64,000 nucleotides of DNA from Adiantum capillus-veneris (Eukaryota > Streptophyta > Polypodiopsida > Polypodiales > Pteridaceae), in the NCBI GenBank assembly GCA_014529385.2, contig CM043943.1, forward strand, positions 159,910,247-159,974,246, in the 5' to 3' direction. The first letter of the stretch is position 1, and each line of letters starts with the position of its first letter. Made by a program: the position numbers and the translations under genes. Below are positions 1 to 11,317 of this stretch, piece after piece. A model generated the notes under the pieces. The model made no database searches, was not told where the DNA came from, and worked only from the letters and a program-made list of their open reading frames with translations.

Positions 1-261
1 CAAACACTAAACTTCATGGCATCTATGGTATAACTCCTTCATATAGTTTTTGGAGTTATCTCACAAACTCTCACAGCCAAAATCCTGGTGCTTTCTTGGC
101 AAGACCGCAAACTTCTCGACATATTTTTGGTGAACCCGATGCGAATCTGCCATGCAAATCTTCCACGGTGAGATTTTGTGGGTAACCATGGGTGATCATG
201 TGGAGCAACATGGTATGCATTTTCAATGTTCATGCAACAAAAACATGCCACTGAAAGAAGG

Positions 262-820
262 GATATCTCAGCAACCAAAGCCATACAAGCGGTTGTCAAT
301 AGAATGGATCAGTTCAATGGCAAAGATGTAACCAAGTACTTACGCGAGTATGTGAAGGAGATGAGCTGCATTGTGTGTCAGAAGGTGAGATGATTCAAAT
401 ATTTCAGCTAGTTGTTGCCCCATAAATCAGGGAACATGTTAGGGCAATTGAAGGGGCATGGGAGAAACTAGGAAGAACTCAAAGTAGCTTTAGAGGAGGA
501 ATATTTCATGGAGGACTCTGAGAGAGTGACCAAAAGGACATTCTTAGAATGGGTAGTCAAGACAAAGCAAGGAATATCGATAGCAGAGCTACTTAGGGAA
601 TTTGAGCGGCGCTATGCACAACTCACAAGGACAGAAAATGCAACACTAGATGCAGAGAAGATAGATCTTTTCTTATAAGCTACAGGTAAAGAGTTCCAAG
701 AAAATTTGAAGCTTCTTCTTGAAGATAAAGATCTTGAGCAAGGACTAAAGACCGATTGGAATGAGGTTGAACAGGTGAAGGTCTTTCTCCAAATGCAAGC
801 ACCTATGCTTGCCTCTTGAA
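262..820 (+). pseudogene. Decayed Ty3/gypsy gag fragment
   Basis: The plus strand reads as a retrotransposon capsid region broken by stops and at least one frameshift. It begins near 'MDQFNGKDVTKYLREYV' (about 304) and ends in a Glu/Lys-rich stretch containing 'AELLREFERRYAQL' (about 580-630) and 'FQENLKLLLEDKDLEQ' (about 690-740). The pattern of a target-binding start, a helical core with ERRYAQL and a C-terminal acidic helix fits plant Ty3/gypsy gag. No LTR, zinc knuckle or pol is attached, so it is an orphan relic. It is not the same family as the large elements to the right. Confidence 0.6.
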
Positions 821-834
821 TTCTTGAGGCTTTA

Positions 835-1130
835 TGCAAGACCTTCACATGGATGAAAGAATTCATGATGAGATTGAGATTTTTTGTCCAAGAAACATGT
901 TGTGCTTGGCAATGCTTTGGTCAACATTTATACCAATTGTGGTGCCCTTACAAAAACATAAAGTGTTATTGGTGAGCTTTCTATGCAAAATGTCCCCTAT
1001 TGGAACGCGTTGATTGCAAGGTATGCCCAACATGGTCGTGGAAAGGAAGATTTGGGTTGTTTTAATGAGATGTGAAGTGAGGGTTTCTCGCTAGATATAG
1101 TCTCTTGGAGTCCTCTTGTAGGAGGGCTTA
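835..1130 (+). pseudogene. PLS-type pentatricopeptide repeat (PPR) pseudogene fragment
   Basis: One plus-strand frame from 899 to 1130 translates to recognisable PPR repeats interrupted by two stops. Segments include 'LGNALVNIYTNCGAL' (about 905), 'YWNALIARYAQHGRGKEDLG' (about 992) and 'SEGFSLDIVSWSPLVGG' (about 1080). Just upstream, in another frame, 'DLHMDERIHDEIE' (about 841-880) matches the usual start of an L/S repeat. PLS-class PPR proteins act in organellar RNA editing. Only about two and a half repeats remain, with no E or DYW domain, so this is dead. The wording 'WNALIA-YAQHG' is common in PPR proteins of ferns and other early-diverging plants, which is the main clue to the host. Confidence 0.72.
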
Positions 1131-4100
1131 TTGAGGAAATCCTCGCTGGATTTTGTTGGATGCAACTACCCAGTTCATCATCCTTTGGAATGTGTATGTG
1201 TGATGACTTAGATCTCCTACAATCTACACCCTTTGTTGATTTCAGGTCTCTTGAAAATGGCTTAATACCTTCTGCCATTATGTGATCTCAATATCCCTCG
1301 GCCAAGGGCCTAGTCCTTGCATTTTCTTCTTAATGTTGGCTTTTCACCTTATTTGTGCATTCCCACGAAAAAACCTTGTTGTTCCCATGTTAGCCCAAAT
1401 TTCCACCCTGGCACAACCCTATTCTTATAAACCTTGTTGGCCCTAGTGCTTGACCTTTTCATATTCTACCCCCATTCAAATGCCTTTTCTAACTTGTGGA
1501 CTACCCCTTGCCTTCTAGACCTGATTTTCCTCTAGCATTTCCACACTTATCCCAACATAATGTTGTCTTTGGGTTGGTTCTTGTATAAGATTACTTAGGC
1601 ACTTAGCTTAGTGGTAAACTTGGAATGAATCCCAAAATACACACTGATCCCCCACTCTGACAAATCACAATCCTTGCTAACAACTCTCTTTGTTTAGTGC
1701 TTTGTCTTATACTATTTGTTGCTCAACAACCCTTGCACCTATAAATGATGTGCATAGTCCTATATTTGCAGATTCAAGAGACAAGCTAGATAAGCCTTCT
1801 TGTCCTTGGTTTATAGTTTTTCAATGCTTTAATTTGGTCATATTTGGCCCTCTACATGGAAAACCATCAAGTTTCCCACCACAATAACGATATGTCACTC
1901 AGATCTTTTGAGTCTTTCTCCTTTAAGTGAAGAAAGAGACTTGTTGTTTCATGCTGATATGGTATGAAGGGTGCCCCTTGATAGCCACAAGAGTGCCATT
2001 CCAACCATAGACACGTGAACACCTCTTTTGTTTCTCTATTATCCACTAATAAGCAGTCAAAAATTTTGACGAGCTTGAATTGAACATGGAGGGCCCCGAC
2101 GAGCTTGAATTGAACGGAGAGGGCCCTATTAGATTCTACCTTCCTCTATTGTGGATTTATTACTTTATTTTGCCTTAAACCTTGACATGGAATAGCTCAC
2201 CTTGATTCAATCTTTGCATAATTTGGTTTGTCTCTTGCTAAATGAAGCATAGACTAGCGTTGTAGGGTCAATTCCAAAGTTACCCTACCCTAACGTAGCC
2301 ATGCCTGGCTTCATGTATAAGTTTTGCAAACCTCCAAAAACCTCTTCGTCTACATTTGGACTACAATACCTCTACTTTTCTTAGTGGAATGGGTAATAAC
2401 CTACCCATAAACTCACACAGGGAGGGTTCTTCTTCTAGCCCTACTACCCCATTGAATGCCACCTGTCTTCTTTTCTACTTTTCTCAATGAATTTAATTCC
2501 TTGAAATCCCTCTCATTGGATTTTCTCTCCTAGCATTCCATAAGCTGTGGTTCAATCCCTATGCTTTGGAGATTTCACAACTTCCTTCTCTCTCAAATCT
2601 TGCCTCCACCCTTGCAACTAAAACTATGGATATCCTTAATGTTCTTTTAAAAGTTAACTTCCAATGAAGCAGCTATAGCTTGGGATCCCTTTCTTTCTCT
2701 CTCTCATTGCTCCCTTTCTTATCTCACATTTTGTCTATTGCTTACCCTATTACTTGAAACTTTACAACATGAAATTTCACATTATTTACTATGTGAAATT
2801 TAATGAGTAATATTTATGTAGTTTTTGGCATGCAAGAGTAGATTGTTTTTCACGGGCTTCTTGAAAAAATATATCATGCTAGGGTATCCTTGAAAAAAAC
2901 AATCCACAAGCCTACCTTGTCTCTCCGATCATTTTTGGACAACTATGTAATCTTAACCCATCCTTATGATGATTACACACACTATACACCTCCACATTTG
3001 TGTTAAAGTCAAGTACATTAGTATGAAGTTAAGCTATGTGCTATGTTTTCTCCTTATAGAAATAATGTTGAGTGTTAATTTGATATTGTGATGTTACAAA
3101 AGGTTGAGATGTCTAGAGGCTCAAGATGAGTTGAAATGTGACAAAGGTGTGATAGATCCATTACAACATGTTGGGCCCCTTTTTTGCACCAAGATGATGG
3201 TTAAAAGATTAAAAAAAGTGAAACAATTACAAAAGGACAAAATTAAAAGCTCGCAAATAAAACGCACTCCTTGCCATCAAGTTCCACTACAATGCGTGTC
3301 CTTTGTAATATTTCACCAACTTTGAAGCACTATATGAGCCCCTTGTGATTTTCGTTGATAGCTCTCTTGCTGAAAATGTCATTGCTTGTCAATCTTTTTT
3401 GTATGCCATTCTTCAGCTTGCCATTGTTTAATGGAGATTTGTTGTTTTCCTTGAAGATAAGAGCTTCTCTTGAAAACCATGTAGAGACCTGCAATTGTTG
3501 TTCTTATTCTTTGATGATTGATATGGGTAGCAGTTTCCTTATTGTTAGTACTTGATGTAGAAATAATATATACAAGAGGATAGTGATGAGTGTTTCTAAA
3601 TTAGGGTCTAGAACCTGGATGCTCAATACAACACATGAAAAAAATGAGTTTAGCACTATGACCTATAGAATCCCATAGAAACCACTCAATATCTAGCCAA
3701 ATGTAATGTTTATGATTAGATATGGTTACTACCTACAAAATGCACATAATTGGCCCAATAAAATAGTAAGATTGTAAAAGCTATACTTGCTGCATTAGAA
3801 TGTCTCGTATTCTTCTATAGTTGAAAAACTCAACCATTGTTGTATACTATGCTATATAGCATAGTAGATGCCCCAAAACTCAAGGAAGATTATTTTTATG
3901 TTACACATGCTACTTACACAATCAAAATTGCATTTGGATATCAAGAAAGCCACGAAAAAATATTAAAAGTGCTAAATTTGGCCAACAATAGGTTTAGGCC
4001 ATTCTTGTAATCTGGTCATAACTTTCAACTTTAACACTAAATACTAAGGCTAATCCTCAAATTTGTAAATATTCACTACTTAAAAAATGAGAGGTGATAA

Positions 4101-4976
4101 ATATTTAGTATTGCCTCAAATTTGGCTTCATGTTCTCTTGTGTATGATGGTAGAGTCTATAGAGAGTGTAGTTTTCTCTCCTTTAGATGCGCATTTCAGT
4201 TCAAATATCACAGTATAGAGATTATATATCACCTGGGTAAAACTTGTGATCCATGTTGATCTCAGTGATAGGTGTAGAGTCTAGACTTGAAAGTTTCTCT
4301 CAGTGATAGGTGTAGTACATCCTTCTCATTCTGATCCTTGTGGCCACGGCTCTTCCACTTCAGGAATTGGCATCATCACTTGTGGCTTTGAGTCATCTGT
4401 AGTTAATCACTACCATGTTGTCCAATGGTGGTTTTGTATTTGGTCTCATTTGATTCTTTGTTTTAGTTTTCTTCTGCTAAATCTCTCCATCCCTTTTGCA
4501 AATTAATACTTCTCGTCGAGTGCTTTATTTTTGGGAGCTTCTAATTTAGAGCTTTTGTAAAAAGATTTTGGTCTTTTCAAGTTGTGGGTAGAATTTTGCA
4601 AAATTTTATAGCTGTACAAAGTCCTTTGACTTCCCAATGTCATGAGACTTTTCATTTTGTTAGTGTCATCATTAAGTTACTCATGTTCAACCTTCTAATT
4701 TTCATATAAGCTTCCAATTTTCAATTTCCCATCCCACCTCTCAATGTTTTAGCCTAAAGTAACAAATACTTTTCTCCTTTTACAAATTGTGGAGACTTAT
4801 TGAACTCTTGGAAACAAACAATCTACTCCCCTTATTTCATATGATAGATTTTCAAGTCAAGGGAAACCTAGTGATAACTGCACATGCTTAAAATCTACAT
4901 AAAAGATTTCAGTCAAGGGGTCCACCTTTCACAAATACCTATAGTGTGTGCATTCAAGAGGTGTTTAAAACCCTCT
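1131..4976. other. No gene recognised
   Basis: AT-rich DNA with only short ORFs (under about 75 codons) that show no family pattern, no splice-supported exon chain and no LTR edges. A short tandem duplication at 2068-2126 is listed separately. Confidence 0.55.
2068..2126. repeat. 30-bp tandem duplication
   Basis: The unit beginning GACGAGCTTGAATTGAAC occurs at 2068 and again at 2098, with only two or three differences, ending in GGGCCC both times. It looks like a simple local duplication with no coding role. Confidence 0.85.
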
Positions 4977-5000
4977 ACACACACACACACACACACACAC
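4977..5000. repeat. (AC)12 microsatellite
   Basis: Twelve uninterrupted AC dinucleotides. Adjacent open frames that contain Thr-His or Cys-Val runs are translations of this repeat and not genes. Confidence 0.95.
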
Positions 5001-5890
5001 TTCAACATGAATCAAAAGACTTCTCTTCTTCATAAATCTGTAACTTTCTTTAAGTTTTCTATTTTTAAATGCCTCTTGTAAATATAATTTTGTAACTACT
5101 TGATATATTAAAACCCCCTTCAAGGTGAACTCACATGCTACGCTTACATATTTTGAATACGCACTAAAGTTGGTAGTGGGACTTTGAATACAAATGTCCA
5201 AAGAATCCATGATTTGATAATAACTTTGATTTACAAAGCATAAAAGGGTGAGGAATATATTGAGTACATGGATGTTGACCTTCATCTACTAACACAACCA
5301 TATTCTCGGCACTCCTTCTTTAATGGGGAAACATAATCACTAAGGTTAGAGTCATCATGATTATTTATTTAGTCTTTTGGCAATAATTTATAACATAAGG
5401 TGGTTACAAAGTAGTTTTGTCACCTCCGAAGGCACCAAATTTTGGTTGCTAAAGGAATAAATTCTTTGTATAAGTAAGCAAATAATCTTAAATGGAGATA
5501 TAGTGTATGAAGGTTGCAAACAAGGGATAAGAAATTTCCAGAGAATTCCACCAAAATCCATTTGAGTAGATAGATATGGTGCAAGATTCGCATGCTATTT
5601 TCAAGATTTACCACCTAATTAGATCACTATGGGATGGATGCCAACATGAGTTTGATCTCTCAGAGAGCTTTCTAAATCTTCTTTAGATATACATATCTGG
5701 CTATTTGAGTGCATAAATTAACTACTTGGCGTTGAAATCTTCTCCCTCCTTGAACCGTGTCATTCCTTAGGAAGAATATCTTCCACATCCTCACTACCCA
5801 TTTGTAAATTTTGACAATTAGAACCCATAAGAAGGGGTAGTCTTACATATGCAAGGGATCCTCTAAAGTTGCCTTGCACCCAAAGCAGGT
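5001..5890. other. No gene recognised
   Basis: Short AT-rich frames only. The right part may be the eroded tail of the LINE relic that starts near 5,900, but nothing here is clear enough to call. Confidence 0.5.
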
Positions 5891-5899
5891 TTTTGTGCC

Positions 5900-6890
5900 A
5901 ACCCTTTGGCATGAATATTATTCAAAGTAAAGATAGGCCGCCACCACACCTTCCAAGTGATTCTCTTCATTGAGATTGGCCGTTTCACTTCCCAAGTGTC
6001 TTTTATATTTTTTAGCCACTTATATTTCATAATTTGATGAGCATAGTGAGGCTATTTGCCTTATAAATTCTACAAGACTTCAAAGAATGTACTGGTTAAT
6101 AACACACCTTTTATTTAGATTCAAACGATGTTGCACTACCAATGAGTCCACATCCTTCTAGCAACAATTGTCATCATCAAAGAAATGTGCCAACGTGGAG
6201 ATTTCTTTGTTATTCACCTAGAAATGTTCCAACTTGGAGATTCTTTATAAGTCAGAGTACCTGAAGTATCTAAATGTCTCTCCCCATTCTAGTAATGATA
6301 CCACTTTGTTGCTCTTCCTTACTTGCAAAACAATGTTTGTGTCAAGTTCCCAATGCCGCCTAGGTCCTTTGGTCTCACCACCCATTCTCATTTCCCCCAC
6401 TACCATTTAGCTATGTGTGTTATTTTTTTGTAGGAATCCTTTGATGGGATGTAGAAATTCTTTCCAATTGCATGTTGCCATTTTCAATGTATGGAGTCAT
6501 TAAGAAGTTAATCATATACACTTTTCTACGGAAGGGGAGCAATATATATTCCACTAGTGCTACATTGAGGTATCTCAATAATTAAACTTTTGAAATAATT
6601 CCCCTCCACCATTTGGCAAGGTCAAATGAGTCGGTTTCAATGAGTGAAATCAATCTTGATTTTTTGATGTTGCACTTACGGGCTGATGCAGTTGCAACCA
6701 TTTGGAGGATCTTGTGTGTTCTTCTTAACATTTGGGAGTTGGATTTTTTGAAGAGCAGATAATTGTCAGTAAAAATTTCACTAGAAATTGTTTTCCCCCT
6801 ATAATGAGAGTCCACTAATCTCCCCTTTTGTAGCATTGTCCTTGAACCAACAACTTAAACTTGTAGGTACCGAGAGCATATCAACGTGTG
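5900..6890 (-). pseudogene. Decayed LINE (non-LTR retrotransposon) RT fragment
   Basis: On the minus strand, 6836-6582 reads through 'FTDNYLLFKKSNSQMLRRTH' and then 'ARKCNIKKSRLISL', which fits the segment around and after the FADD catalytic box of plant L1-type reverse transcriptase (here FTDN, so the catalytic Asp pair is damaged). Further downstream, near 6400-6350, 'VVRPKDLGGIGNL' matches the '-W--VC-PK--GGLG-' motif that follows RT in plant LINEs. Several frameshifts and stops separate the pieces. No endonuclease domain, poly-A tail or target duplication was found, so the boundaries are approximate. Confidence 0.55.
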
Positions 6891-7054
6891 AGAAATTAAT
6901 TTTATCAAACAAGAAAAAAATAATTCTCGTACATGTGAGACAATCTCATCCTCACTGCAAGGGAAAAGGGTTTTTAACCTATCTTTTTATTTGGATAAAA
7001 GCTTATCATTTATCATGCATGTGCATGTAATCTTGTTTGATTCACTTGGTGGGT

Positions 7055-7059
<5 letters not shown>

Positions 7060-7142
<83 letters not shown>
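7060..7142. repeat. Compound (TC)n-(TA)n microsatellite
   Basis: About 18 TC units (7060-7096) run straight into 23 TA units (7097-7142). Overlapping open frames made of Ser-Leu and Tyr-Ile repeats are artefacts. Confidence 0.95.
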
Positions 7143-7144
<2 letters not shown>

Positions 7145-7396
7145 CTAGCAAAACTAATGTGTGGTGTTTATGTGTGCCACAATCCCCGAGTGGATGATCC
7201 TGAGCGTCATGTTGTATCTCATCCATCCAACGGTTTGTGCCACCTCTAACACCCTACCAATGGTCTCAATTGTGTAAGGAACATAAAACATTTTGGACAA
7301 TCACTTATTGTGCAAGGAACATAAAGCATTTTCTACAATCACTAGAAGAACAGATTAGGACAGTGAGCACGTAGTTTGCATGTGCATGCACTGACG

Positions 7397-7670
7397 CAAA
7401 TTTCCTCTTGCCGGATTTTGCAAGAAAATAGTACGAATATGATGAAAATGTAGCTTATGTTCAAGAAATAAAAAGCATTTTTTAGAAATAAAAATAGCCA
7501 CGTTGGCAAATGAGCATGCAGTTCGTCCGCGTGCGCGTGGACGGACAGTGTGCTCATTCGCCAATGTGTTTTTTTTTGTGTCTAACAAAAGCACTCCATT
7601 TTTTTAAAATATACTACATTTTTATCACACTCGTACTATTTTCTTGTGATATCCAAGAGGAAATTTCCAT
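7397..7670. repeat. Foldback element: near-symmetrical inverted repeat, arms ~135 bp
   Basis: The left arm (7397-7531) and right arm (7536-7670) are imperfect reverse complements meeting at a GC-rich centre GTCCGCGTGCGCGTGGAC near 7526-7542. Matching pairs include AAATTTCCTCTTG with its complement at 7657-7670, and AAGAAAATAGTACGA with its complement near 7635. Frames on opposite strands give similar peptides for this reason. It could be a MITE or foldback transposon, or an inverted duplication able to form a long hairpin. No clear target duplication was seen. Confidence 0.75.
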
Positions 7671-8352
7671 TTTGCTTCCCTCTCAGCTGATTCTTGTGAA
7701 TTTCCAACCGGCTCAAGGTGATTTTCCCCACCCCATGTGAATCTATGCTAAGATCTTTAGAGTGCTTCCATCTTGCAGATTGCCCATTGTTAACTACTAC
7801 CATGATTGAACGTGTTAATCTTGAGCATGAGCTCGCTGACCGTCTGTGCATGCGCAGACAAATAGCGTGCTCATAACTCCTTGTATGCCCATGCATGGTG
7901 CCATTGTTTGGTTTTGCTGGCATGCAGCTAGCGTCATCGGGGCAAGGCTTTTTATCAAGTTGAGGGAAACAGTCCTCGTGCGAGCTACACCGCCACGGCC
8001 CTGGCCTACCTCTTCCCTAACTGCAACTCCCGACACTTCTATACCATGTGACTCTCGCCTCTTAAGTGCAAGACTCCTCATACGTGCATGCATGGTGCCT
8101 GGGAAATTTCTTGGCATTTTGAGAAAATGCTGGCGATTTCATTAGTGCTCTTCTCGTTGCAACCCATGAATGCCACTACTGCCAATAGATGATCGACCAC
8201 TGTACTCTCAGCCAATCGGTGCGTCCAGCTCCTGGTGACTGCGTGCTGCGAGCTCTTGAAACCCTTGCTTAACCTGAGGAGACCGTCAACAGCATACCTC
8301 GAGGGCTCATGTGTGATGATTAGGTTTGCTTCATGGAGAGGAAGCGGCTGGC

Positions 8353-8354
<2 letters not shown>
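7671..8354. other. No gene recognised; contains a second GC-rich palindrome
   Basis: A palindromic segment around 7838-7860 (centre GTCTGTGCATGCGCAGAC) is flanked by GAGCTC/GTGCTC motifs like those next to the 7.5 kb foldback. The rest gives short overlapping frames on both strands that I could not assign. Confidence 0.4.

Positions 8355-8386
<32 letters not shown>
8355..8386. repeat. (AG)16 microsatellite
   Basis: An uninterrupted AG run about 115 bp upstream of the possible exon at 8500. GA runs are common in plant 5' untranslated regions, so the position is suggestive but proves nothing. Confidence 0.95.
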
Positions 8387-8389
<3 letters not shown>

Positions 8390-8499
8390 GAACTTTGAAA
8401 ACCTTGTCAAGCTCTGCGTTTACACTCACCCGTAGCCTCGTGTGATTATAACAGGTAATTTGAATTGCAGAGAGACTTGCTCGTGATCCGTGATTTGGA

Positions 8500-8634
8500 A
8501 TGGCTGCATCTTCCGCAGCGGCTACTCTACCTACTTCCAATGCTGGGGGAAGAGCTACTGCCAAAGGCAAGTTGAATGCAAGTTTTATGGAGTCTTCACT
8601 CAAGAGGAAACGAGGCATTTTTACCAGGGAGTAA
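8500..8634 (+). other. Possible small first exon (uncertain)
   Basis: A 44-codon frame starts MAASSAAATLPTSNAGG (low-complexity, Ala/Ser-rich) and ends SLKRKRGIFTRE followed by a stop. The stop lies inside the sequence GA/GTAATT, a plausible plant splice donor. A disordered N-terminus leading into a KRKRG-I-F block resembles the start of TAF13-like histone-fold proteins, but that link is weak and I found no downstream exon with the histone fold. It may be chance or a relic. An AG acceptor (TTGCAG) precedes it at about 8465-8470. Confidence 0.2.
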
Positions 8635-8991
8635 TTGAAGCAATGGAAGGGGACGATTCAGGAAAGCTGTTTTGGAATCAGCAAGGTTTGAGAGATCTTC
8701 TAAACTTCTACTAATGGGATTTTGTGGAGTTCTTTGAAGTTTGGATTGAAGGAGGGCAATTTGGCAGATAGTCCTCAGACGGAGAAAGATCTTATCTTGG
8801 AATCTACGTATATGAAGAGCTTCTCTGTGTAGAGCTCTAAGTATTTAATCATGGAGTCTGCTGTAGTGTTTGCTACATGAGGTGAGACACTCCACTTTCC
8901 ATAACAGATTGGCATAGATTGGAAGCGTAAGTTTATAGTTATGTCTTTTATAGATACTATGGACTGATATTATTCTGCCCAGAAACTTAAA

Positions 8992-8993
<2 letters not shown>

Positions 8994-9036
<43 letters not shown>
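8994..9036. repeat. (AG)n microsatellite
   Basis: About 21 uninterrupted AG units. No gene is visible from 9037 to 9540. Confidence 0.95.
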
Positions 9037-9037
<1 letters not shown>

Positions 9038-9540
9038 GAGTTGGCTATGTCAAGGAGCATCAGAAGCAAGTAGAATCAATTCAACCAGATCTTATCAAGG
9101 CTCTTCAGTCCGTAAAGATGGTTCATAGCAGCAGCTTCCCTGCCTTGTCGTAGTGGGTATTGGCACAACCAAGAGCCAGAATATAAGTAGACCTCGCTTG
9201 CAGAGCAGAGAATCCTTGAGCAAATCGCAAATCCATTATATATGGGGATCGGGCGTGCAACTTGATCAGCTAACAAAAGCGCTAGTTAGTGCAGTAAAGG
9301 CAAGGATTGGGCAAGTTCTTACACCTCACGAGCTATAGAAGCTAACTCTAGAAATTATCCCTCGTTTAGGGCTCATATTCGGATGAGTCGAGCAAAGTAG
9401 ATCAGTGGACGCTGTGCTTGAATATGATCACAAGAGGTTGAGCGTGGGCTCTTTGTGGGAGTTGAACAACTTTCTTGGTTTATTGGTCATGCCATCTTGA
9501 CGGGCCAACAAATCAAGAAAGGTGAATGTAACATAACATC

Positions 9541-9810
9541 ATGTCTTTGAAGTTCTACTCAAGGTGCTGCAGGTTGATGTTTTGGAGATTCTTGCTATTT
9601 GTCATAGTGTTTGCAATGATGTGGAGTTCTCCACTCGAGGCCGTCCAAATAAAAAAAACTCAATGTCTCCTCAAACATAGCACAAAGTGCCCTCCCCCTT
9701 GTCAGGTGTCGCGCTGCAGTTCTCAGTGGCCATCACTCACCACCACTATTTCTGATGCGTGCCTTGAACCTACCACTGATACCTATCCTTGCCCCATTGT
9801 GTTATTATGA
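9541..9810 (+). CDS. Hypothetical short ORF with signal-like N-terminus and six later Cys
   Basis: An 89-codon frame starting with ATG. Residues about 10-30 form a hydrophobic stretch (FWRFLLFVIVFAMMWSS) after Arg/Lys-rich residues, followed by a plausible cleavage region (PLEA). The mature part has six Cys, including KCPPPCQVSRC. The shape resembles a small secreted Cys-rich peptide. No Kozak context, homolog, promoter or splice support could be judged, and a chance ORF in AT-rich DNA is at least as likely. Confidence 0.18.
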   Translation: MSLKFYSRCCRLMFWRFLLFVIVFAMMWSSPLEAVQIKKTQCLLKHSTKCPPPCQVSRCSSQWPSLTTTISDACLEPTTDTYPCPIVLL

Positions 9811-9902
9811 AATGACCCTATCTCCAGTTAATTCCTTCACTTTTGCATTTTGTGCCAGTTGGTACCCCCCACTTTTTTTGGTGCACCCAAAAAAAAAGGA
9901 AG

Positions 9903-9904
<2 letters not shown>

Positions 9905-9959
<55 letters not shown>
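9905..9959. repeat. (GA)n microsatellite
   Basis: About 27 GA units next to an A8 run. Arg-Glu and Ser-Leu dipeptide frames here are artefacts. Confidence 0.95.
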
Positions 9960-9961
<2 letters not shown>

Positions 9962-10338
9962 GCATCTGGCTTTCTCTGCTTCTTTTAGATCTTGATCAAT
10001 AGGCTCGCTCATGGTGTCTTGTTAGCAACGTAAGGTTTCGTTCTCTCGAAGTCACAATGCAAGAAACATGCTTTCACATTGCATTTTCAAACAGGGGAAG
10101 ATAGAGTTTCACTGCATGCATGTTTTAAGACTTCACTTCAAAGCGTTCATGTTTTATTTGTGGATTTGTTTTGGCTTCAAAAAAATTAAAGAATATTCCT
10201 TTTTTTCCTAATTCAAAGATTCGCTCAACAACAACAACAAAAACAATGCGTTAGCCTATAGCATGTAGCAACAGGCAATGACGAAGCACGTAGATTTGCA
10301 ATAGTATTAGCTGGGAAGGACGGATACAACATTGCATT

Positions 10339-10450
<112 letters not shown>

Positions 10451-10982
10451 AAACACTAAAGGGAAAAGGAAGGAGAAGAGAAACACCTCTTATATGGACA
10501 CAAAAGGTCTTTTGACTTTCCACCTTCATCTGTCTTTTCATTTCCTAAACTCACCCTTCACTTATGCACTTAATATGTTTTAAAAGAATTTTAAATTTTC
10601 TGAGATTGGGGAGACCTAATGGTAGATATAGCCATGTGATAATAGTACCAGTATGCCGGCGAGGTGCGTCTTGCTAGCAGAGGCACAAATATGCTTGAAT
10701 ATCACCAAATATCTAATGCCATGTAACCAAGGCTAGGAGTGTTGGAGGGGACCCGCAAAATCACTCTACATCTGCTTTTTCCCAACTAGCTACCCATTGG
10801 CCATCATGTCAACAATGATTTTGTTTTTATGCTTGCCCAAACCAGCATGTAACGTGATGTCTTTCTTTGTGGGCACTTGCTAGAATCCAACTTCTCCTAG
10901 TACATGTTGCTATCCCTCAATCTTGATGCTCTAACCTAGGCCTCTGTGTGTTAGTGGCTCTATGAAGCCTACCTCCAATTAG

Positions 10983-10985
<3 letters not shown>

Positions 10986-11047
<62 letters not shown>
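10986..11047. repeat. (GA)n microsatellite
   Basis: About 31 uninterrupted GA units. Confidence 0.95.
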
Positions 11048-11050
<3 letters not shown>

Positions 11051-11237
11051 TCCCTCTTGGGATATTAGATATCCAATTCAAGACGCATTGAATAGATCTT
11101 CAAGGCATGTTTTGGATTGTTTTAATGGCATTACAAAGTTGTGTGGGTGGGAATAAAGATGGAAAAAATGTTACAACCTTTCTATATTTTTTCCAATAGT
11201 GTGGTAAACAGTTTATTCCAATCCCCTCTTTCACCAC

Positions 11238-11317
11238 TTCTCTCTCTCTCTCTACGTGTGTGTGTGTGTGTGACACATCCACACGTGTGTACGTGCGTGC
11301 ATGCGCACACACACACC
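11238..11317. repeat. Compound (TC)n-(TG)n-(AC)n tract
   Basis: TC repeats (11238-11253) pass into TG repeats (11256-11272), then alternating purine-pyrimidine DNA (ACGTGTGTACGTGCGTGCAT) and AC repeats (11306-11317). The alternating stretch is of the type that can adopt Z-DNA. Confidence 0.9.

Noticed and set aside
6987-7249. Overlapping ORFs with Ser-Leu, Tyr-Ile and Arg-Glu repeats
   Set aside because: They are translations of the TC/TA microsatellite at 7060-7142; the same applies to frames over the GA tracts at 8.3, 9.0, 9.9, 10.4 and 11.0 kb.
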